This document shows, piece by piece, positions 59,764 through 64,000 of a stretch of DNA of 64,000 bases. A program made the position numbers and the translations under genes. Numbering within the stretch: position 1 is the first letter of the stretch; each line of letters starts with the position of its first letter. The notes beneath the pieces are model-generated. The model worked only from the letters and a program-made list of their open reading frames with translations, was not told where the DNA came from and did no database searches. Origin of the DNA: Pseudomonas huaxiensis (GTDB taxonomy: Bacteria > Pseudomonadota > Gammaproteobacteria > Pseudomonadales > Pseudomonadaceae); the NCBI RefSeq assembly GCF_003231275.1, contig NZ_QKVL01000005.1, positions 186,001-250,000 on the forward strand, read 5' to 3'.

Positions 59764-60576
59764 TCAGTCGCGGGTTGCTTCGGGCAACGTGTCGTGGCTG
59801 TCGTCTTCGCCCAGTGCTTCATCCACCGCCTCTTCAGACGCTTCGGGCAGGTCACGCAGCAGGTCGTCGAAGTCGGTTTTCAAGCCTTCCTCCATTGCGT
59901 CCAGCTCCACCAGCAAGGTGCGGAAGCTGGTTTCTTCCACCGGTGCCTCGCCATCAGGCTCAGCACTGGCATCGGCCAGGGCCTGCAAATGCGCGGGCAC
60001 GGGCAGGTCGTCCAGGTCCATCGGCGGCATCGGCGCCGGCTCCATTTCCCGCAATTCAGCGAGGGACGGCAATTCGTCGAGACTCTTCAGGTTGAAGTGG
60101 TCGAGGAACCCCTTGGTGGTGGCGAACATCGCCGGCCGGCCAGGCACCTCTCGGTAGCCGACGATCCGCACCCACTCGCGCTCCAGGAGCGTCTTGACGA
60201 TGTTGGTATTGACCGCAACGCCACGCACATCCTCGATCTCGCCGCGGGTGATCGGCTGGCGATAGGCGATCAACGCCAGGGTCTCCAGCAATGCCCGGGA
60301 ATAGCGCTGCGGACGCTCTTCCCAGAGCCGGCCGACCCACGGCGCGTACGTCTCGCGAATCTGCAGGCGATACCCGGAAGCGACCTCCACCAGTTCAAAG
60401 GCCCGTCCGACGCAGGAGGCGCGCAGCACCTCGAGGGCTTCCTTGAATACGCTGGAGTCAGGGCGCTCGGCCTCTTCGAACAACTCGAAAAGCCGCTCCA
60501 GCGATTGCGGTTTACCCGAGGCCAGGAGGAAGGCTTCGAGCAGGGGCGCCAGGTCGCGCGGGTCGTTCAGGTTCAT
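59764..60576 (-). CDS. scpB: segregation and condensation protein ScpB
   Basis: A 270-residue ScpB with two winged-helix domains (about 1-165; LLEAFLLASGKPQSLERL, then LIAYRQPITRGEIEDVRGVAVN). A long acidic, low-complexity tail (about 190-270) is common in Pseudomonas. With ScpA and SMC it forms the condensin complex for chromosome segregation. Start at the ATG at 60576 (MNLNDPRD), 16 bases after scpA; the longer open frame overlaps scpA. Confidence 0.94.
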   Translation of the reverse strand: MNLNDPRDLAPLLEAFLLASGKPQSLERLFELFEEAERPDSSVFKEALEVLRASCVGRAFELVEVASGYRLQIRETYAPWVGRLWEERPQRYSRALLETLALIAYRQPITRGEIEDVRGVAVNTNIVKTLLEREWVRIVGYREVPGRPAMFATTKGFLDHFNLKSLDELPSLAELREMEPAPMPPMDLDDLPVPAHLQALADASAEPDGEAPVEETSFRTLLVELDAMEEGLKTDFDDLLRDLPEASEEAVDEALGEDDSHDTLPEATRD

Positions 60577-60592
60577 GCGGTTGCTCTTGAAT

Positions 60593-61417
60593 TCATTCTG
60601 CCCGGGCCCGGACGTGGATCGGCGCGAAGGGCTCATTCTGCACGAGTTCGACCAGCGATTCCTTGACCAGCTCAAGAATCGCCATGAAGGTCACCACCAC
60701 ACCGAGCTTGCCCTCCCCTGCGGTAAACAGCTCGACGAACGGTACGAAGCCGCCGCCTTTGAGGCGTTCAAGCACTTCGCTCATGCGCTCGCGGGTCGAC
60801 AGGGCCTCGCGGCTGATCTGGTGGCTTTCGAACAGGTCACTGCGGCGCAGCACCTCGGCCATGGACATCAGCACTTCTTCGATGCAGACATCCGGCAGCA
60901 GCTTGCGCGCCTTGGCCTGCGGAGCGTCGAGGCGCGGCACGATGATGTCGCGACCGACCCGGCTCAGTTGATCGATGTCCTCTGCCGCGGCCTTGAAGCG
61001 TTCGTACTCCTGCAGGCGACGGATCAGTTCGGCGCGCGGGTCGTCTTCTTCTTGCTCAGCCTGCTCGGCCCGCGGCAGGAGCATGCGTGACTTGATCTCG
61101 GCCAGCATCGCCGCCATCACCAGGTACTCGGCGGCCAGCTCCAGGCGCACGGTTTTCATCAGCTCGACATAGCCCATGTACTGGCGGGTGATTTCCGCCA
61201 CCGGGATATCGAGGATGTCGACGTTCTGCTTGCGGATCAGGTAGAGCAGGAGGTCCAACGGGCCTTCGAAGGCTTCGAGGAACACTTCCAGCGCGTCCGG
61301 CGGGATGTACAGGTCCACCGGCATTTCGGTCAGGGCCTGGCCATAGACCATGACCAGCGGCAGTTCCTGTTGGGCGCCAGCCTGGGGATCGACCGGAGCC
61401 TCTACCTCTTCGACCAT
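60593..61417 (-). CDS. scpA: segregation and condensation protein ScpA (kleisin)
   Basis: A 274-residue bacterial kleisin. The N-terminal SMC-neck-binding region includes FEGPLDLLLYLIRKQNVDILDIPVAEITRQYMGY, then EYLVMAAMLAEIKSRMLLP. The C-terminal winged helix (about 200-270) binds the SMC head. Start at the ATG at 61417, two bases after the yciO stop, so translation is probably coupled. Confidence 0.94.
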   Translation of the reverse strand: MVEEVEAPVDPQAGAQQELPLVMVYGQALTEMPVDLYIPPDALEVFLEAFEGPLDLLLYLIRKQNVDILDIPVAEITRQYMGYVELMKTVRLELAAEYLVMAAMLAEIKSRMLLPRAEQAEQEEDDPRAELIRRLQEYERFKAAAEDIDQLSRVGRDIIVPRLDAPQAKARKLLPDVCIEEVLMSMAEVLRRSDLFESHQISREALSTRERMSEVLERLKGGGFVPFVELFTAGEGKLGVVVTFMAILELVKESLVELVQNEPFAPIHVRARAE

Positions 61418-61419
61418 GC

Positions 61420-62049
61420 TCACGCTTCGACCATGAAAGGCGCAGGGTCGCCGCAACCGACCCGTATGACTTCCGGCTCGTCTCCGGACAAATTGATCAC
61501 GGTGGAGGCTTTCAGGCCGCCGAAACCGCCGTCGATGATCAGGTCGACGTGGTGTTCGAGCGCTTGACGCATTTCATAGGGATCGGTCATCGGCTCGGAC
61601 TCACCGGGCATCACCAGGCTGACGCTCATCAGCGGCTCGCCGAGTTCTTCCAGCAGCGCAAGGGCGATGGGATGGTCCGGCACGCGCAGACCGATGGTGC
61701 GGCGCTTTTCGTGCAACAGCAGGCGCGGCACCTCGCGGGTGGCATTGAGGATGAACGTGTAAGGCCCCGGCACATGCGCCTTGAGCAGGCGGAAGGTGCC
61801 GGTGTCGATCTTGGCGAACAGCCCCAGTTGCGACATATCGCAGCAGATCAGCGTGAAATTGTGGTTCTTGTCCAGCTTGCGCAACTGACGGACCCGTTCC
61901 ACCGCGTTCTTGTCGCCGATCTGGCAACCCATCGCGTAGGACGAGTCGGTCGGATACACCACCACCCCGCCCTTGCGGATAATCTCGACGGCCTGTTTTA
62001 TCAGGCGCGACTGCGGATTCTCCGGATGTATCTGGAAAAATTGACTCAC
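61420..62049 (-). CDS. yciO: YciO-type Sua5/YrdC-family protein
   Basis: A 209-residue Sua5/YciO/YrdC-fold protein. The start is the GTG at 62049 with AGGAA upstream and gives the usual YciO length; longer frames upstream overlap rnm. The KGGVVVYPTDSSYAMGCQI nucleotide-binding region is clear. It lacks the S-x-N motif at the end of the pocket seen in true TsaC, so it is the YciO branch rather than the essential tRNA t6A enzyme. The exact role is not settled. Thirteen bases after rnm. Confidence 0.88.
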   Translation of the reverse strand: MSQFFQIHPENPQSRLIKQAVEIIRKGGVVVYPTDSSYAMGCQIGDKNAVERVRQLRKLDKNHNFTLICCDMSQLGLFAKIDTGTFRLLKAHVPGPYTFILNATREVPRLLLHEKRRTIGLRVPDHPIALALLEELGEPLMSVSLVMPGESEPMTDPYEMRQALEHHVDLIIDGGFGGLKASTVINLSGDEPEVIRVGCGDPAPFMVEA

Positions 62050-62062
62050 GTTGTCTTCCTGT

Positions 62063-62926
62063 TCAGACGGCCGCGGATGGCTGCTCATGTTTGAATCGAC
62101 GCCACAGAGGTGGCAGATCCTCCGGCAGAGGCCGGTAGACACCGATTTCGGACCAGGTGCCCGGGCCATGGAAGTCGCTGCCAGCACTGGCCAGCAGACC
62201 GAACTCACGGGTCAGGATGGACAACGTGCCGACCTGCTCGGCCGGCTGCATGCCGTTGACTACTTCAAGCGCCTGTCCCCCTGCTTGAATATAGTCGGCA
62301 ATCAGCCGGCGGCGCTTGCTGCGGGTGAGTTCGTAATGCATCGGATGGGCCAGGCTGACCCAGGCACCGGCCGCGCGCAGGGTCTCGACCGTGTCGTCGA
62401 GGGTCGGCCAGTGCAGCTTGACGTCACCCAGCTTGCCGGCGCCGAGCCATTTGCGGAACGCTTCGGCGCGGTCCTTGACGTAGCCGGCGCTGATCAGGAA
62501 GTCAGCGAAATGCGGGCGCGCCGGCGCGTTGCCGCTGTCGCCGAGGGCCTGCTGGATCGCCCGCGCGCCTTCCAGCGCGCCGGGCATGCCCTTGGCCGCC
62601 AGGCGACGGCTGATTTCCTCGGCGCGCAGCCAGCGGCCACGGTGCAGAGACTCCACCGCCTCCAGCAACGGCGGGGCGTCCAGCGGGAACCCGTAACCCA
62701 GGACGTGGATGGTGACGCCCGACCAGGTACACGACAGCTCGATCCCGCTGACCCATTGCATGCCGCGCGCGTGCATCGCCTCGCGGGCCTCAAGCTGGCC
62801 TTCGAGGGTGTCGTGGTCGGTCAGGGCCATCGTCCGGACACCCTGTTCATAGGCGCGGGCAACCAGATCGGTGGGAGTCAGCGAGCCGTCTGACGCGGTG
62901 CTGTGGCAGTGCAGATCAACATTCAT
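62063..62926 (-). CDS. rnm: PHP-domain nuclease RNase AM (TrpH/YciV)
   Basis: A 287-residue PHP phosphoesterase. Metal ligands fit His6-x-His8 (DLHCHST), Asp13, Asp37-His38 (ALTDHDT), Glu near 63 (GIELSC), later histidines in SLAHPMHYEL, and a final SDFHGPG. The E. coli homologue trims 5' ends of rRNAs and other short RNAs. First gene of a leftward unit with yciO, scpA and scpB; divergent from yciB. Confidence 0.9.
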   Translation of the reverse strand: MNVDLHCHSTASDGSLTPTDLVARAYEQGVRTMALTDHDTLEGQLEAREAMHARGMQWVSGIELSCTWSGVTIHVLGYGFPLDAPPLLEAVESLHRGRWLRAEEISRRLAAKGMPGALEGARAIQQALGDSGNAPARPHFADFLISAGYVKDRAEAFRKWLGAGKLGDVKLHWPTLDDTVETLRAAGAWVSLAHPMHYELTRSKRRRLIADYIQAGGQALEVVNGMQPAEQVGTLSILTREFGLLASAGSDFHGPGTWSEIGVYRPLPEDLPPLWRRFKHEQPSAAV

Positions 62927-62993
62927 GGGGTGACGCTTTCCCTCTCATTGAGGTTTGTTATTATGCCGACACATCCCGCTCCTGGCTGCCACC

Positions 62994-63590
62994 GTGAAAC
63001 AATTCATCGATTTCATCCCGCTGCTCCTGTTTTTCATCGTCTACAAACTCGATCCCCGCGTCGTCGACGTCGCCGGCCAGAGCTTCAGCCTGGGCGGCAT
63101 CTACAGCGCCACGGCGGTGCTGATCATCAGCTCGCTGGTGGTCTACGGCACCCTGCTCATCCGCCAGCGCAAGCTGGAAAAAGGCCAGTGGCTGACTCTG
63201 GTCGCCTGCCTGGTGTTCGGCGGCCTGACGCTGGCCTTCCACAGCGAAACCTTCCTCAAGTGGAAGGCCCCGGTGGTCAACTGGCTGTTCGCCCTGGCGT
63301 TCCTCGGCAGTCACTTCGTCGGCGACAAGGTGCTGATCAAGCGCATCATGGGCCACGCACTGACCCTTCCGGACCCGGTCTGGACCCGTCTGAACCTGGC
63401 CTGGATCGCCTTCTTCCTGATCTGCGGCGCGGCCAACCTGTTCGTCGCCTTCACGTTCCAGGACTTCTGGGTCGACTTCAAAGTGTTCGGCAGCCTGGGC
63501 ATGACCGTACTGTTCCTGGTCGGCCAGGGTGTCTACCTGTCCCGTCACATGCACGACAGCGACCCCACCACTCCCAAACCCGAGGAATGA
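62994..63590 (+). CDS. yciB: inner-membrane septation/intermembrane protein YciB (IspZ)
   Basis: A 198-residue membrane protein with about five helices. The start is the GTG at 62994 ([19 protein letters not shown]), which matches the conserved family start; the longer frame from 62955 adds residues without family resemblance. Conserved [18 protein letters not shown] and [17 protein letters not shown] segments are present. The family affects envelope integrity and septation; the mechanism is unclear. Confidence 0.92.
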   Translation: MKQFIDFIPLLLFFIVYKLDPRVVDVAGQSFSLGGIYSATAVLIISSLVVYGTLLIRQRKLEKGQWLTLVACLVFGGLTLAFHSETFLKWKAPVVNWLFALAFLGSHFVGDKVLIKRIMGHALTLPDPVWTRLNLAWIAFFLICGAANLFVAFTFQDFWVDFKVFGSLGMTVLFLVGQGVYLSRHMHDSDPTTPKPEE

Positions 63591-63591
63591 C

Positions 63592-63891
63592 ATGCTCTAC
63601 GCCATCATCGCCACCGATGTTGCCAACTCGCTGGAAAACCGCCTGGCCGCGCGCCCGGCGCACCTGGAGCGTCTGCAACAACTGAAGGCTGAAGGACGCA
63701 TCGTCCTGGCCGGCCCGCACCCGGCCATCGACAGCAACGACCCGGGCGCCGCCGGTTTCAGCGGTAGCCTGATCGTCGCCGAGTTCGACTCCCTGCACGC
63801 CGCCCAGGCCTGGGCCGATGCCGACCCGTACATCGCCGCCGGCGTCTACGACAACGTCATCGTCAAGCCCTTCAAGCAAGTCCTGCCGTAA
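63592..63891 (+). CDS. yciI: YciI-family protein
   Basis: A 99-residue ferredoxin-fold protein of the YciI family. The start [28 protein letters not shown], the [11 protein letters not shown] centre with conserved His and Asp, and the [22 protein letters not shown] end are typical. ATG one base after the yciB stop, with GAGG upstream inside yciB. Enzymatic role generally unproven. Confidence 0.92.
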   Translation: MLYAIIATDVANSLENRLAARPAHLERLQQLKAEGRIVLAGPHPAIDSNDPGAAGFSGSLIVAEFDSLHAAQAWADADPYIAAGVYDNVIVKPFKQVLP

Positions 63892-63896
63892 CACCC

Positions 63897-63937
63897 ACGG
63901 CGCGCCGGCCCAGGCTGGCGCGCCGTGCCCCGTTTTT
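63897..63937 (+). terminator. terminator after yciI
   Basis: ACGGCGCGCC and GGCGCGCCGT form a perfect 10-bp stem, with TTTTT six bases later. The remaining bases to 64000 show no recognisable feature. Confidence 0.78.
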
Positions 63938-64000
63938 AATCGGGACAGTTGCTCATTATTCTCATCGCGCGGCCGACAACACCCTGAACACTCGACTGGA

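Noticed and set aside
61420..62049. Calling the Sua5-like gene tsaC (essential t6A synthesis)
   Set aside because: The pocket lacks the S-x-N motif of TsaC; the YciO branch fits better.

Overview
The window is chromosomal DNA from a Pseudomonas, most likely of the fluorescens lineage. The evidence is the gene content and order: amrZ, mgtE, rsmA next to tRNA-Ser/tRNA-Arg genes, lysC and alaS, the aru/ast and aot arginine genes with argR, acs, phhR-phhABC, arfB, aroP2, rluB, scpAB, yciO, rnm, yciB and yciI. Base composition is high and fairly even. I see no insertion sequence, integrase, phage gene or CRISPR array.

Positions 1-26008 are accessory catabolic DNA. Two rightward genes (an alpha/beta hydrolase cut by the window edge and a two-domain extradiol-type VOC protein) end at a strong terminator. 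Facing them is one leftward run of eleven tightly packed genes (15510 down to 1885): DUF1302 outer-membrane protein, DUF1329 protein, Ycf48-like protein, RND/MMPL transporter, MFS transporter, SDR, cupin, FAH-family hydrolase, NAD-dependent epimerase, cyclase-family hydrolase and sulfatase. Two NodD-type LysR regulators, a SnoaL-like protein, and an amidohydrolase with a GlcG/HbpS-like partner follow. Four sites of the form ATCG-N7-CGATACCTG (containing the NodD-type ATC-N9-GAT) lie in exactly the intergenic regions that would control these units, so 1-20314 looks like one regulon for uptake and breakdown of an unknown, probably hydrophobic, ring compound. A second module (20338-26008) has an OprD porin, an AAHS-type MFS permease, a VanA/VanB-like Rieske demethylase pair and a divergent MarR regulator with its own palindrome.

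At 26017-26093 a tRNA-Arg(CCU) has its 3' end facing the accessory block, and conserved core genes begin beyond it. Just past it a near-consensus sigma-54 promoter with paired upstream inverted repeats precedes an orphan 62-residue membrane peptide. Then come phnN, amrZ, mgtE, two identical tRNA-Arg(ACG), tRNA-Ser(GCU), rsmA, lysC, alaS and a divergent FMN-riboswitch-controlled lumazine synthase.

Positions 35691-47925 hold the complete arginine succinyltransferase pathway (aruC-F-G-D-B, a small His/Asp-rich protein, aruE), its regulator argR and the aotJQMP transporter (without aotO). ArgR-like half-sites precede aruC and aotJ. From 48496 to 57894 come acs, a DUF2790 protein, phhR divergent from phhABC (two TyrR-type boxes and a -24/-12 element between them), a 43-residue reading frame, arfB and aroP2. 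The right end (58554-63891) carries rluB-scpB-scpA-yciO-rnm leftward and yciB-yciI rightward.
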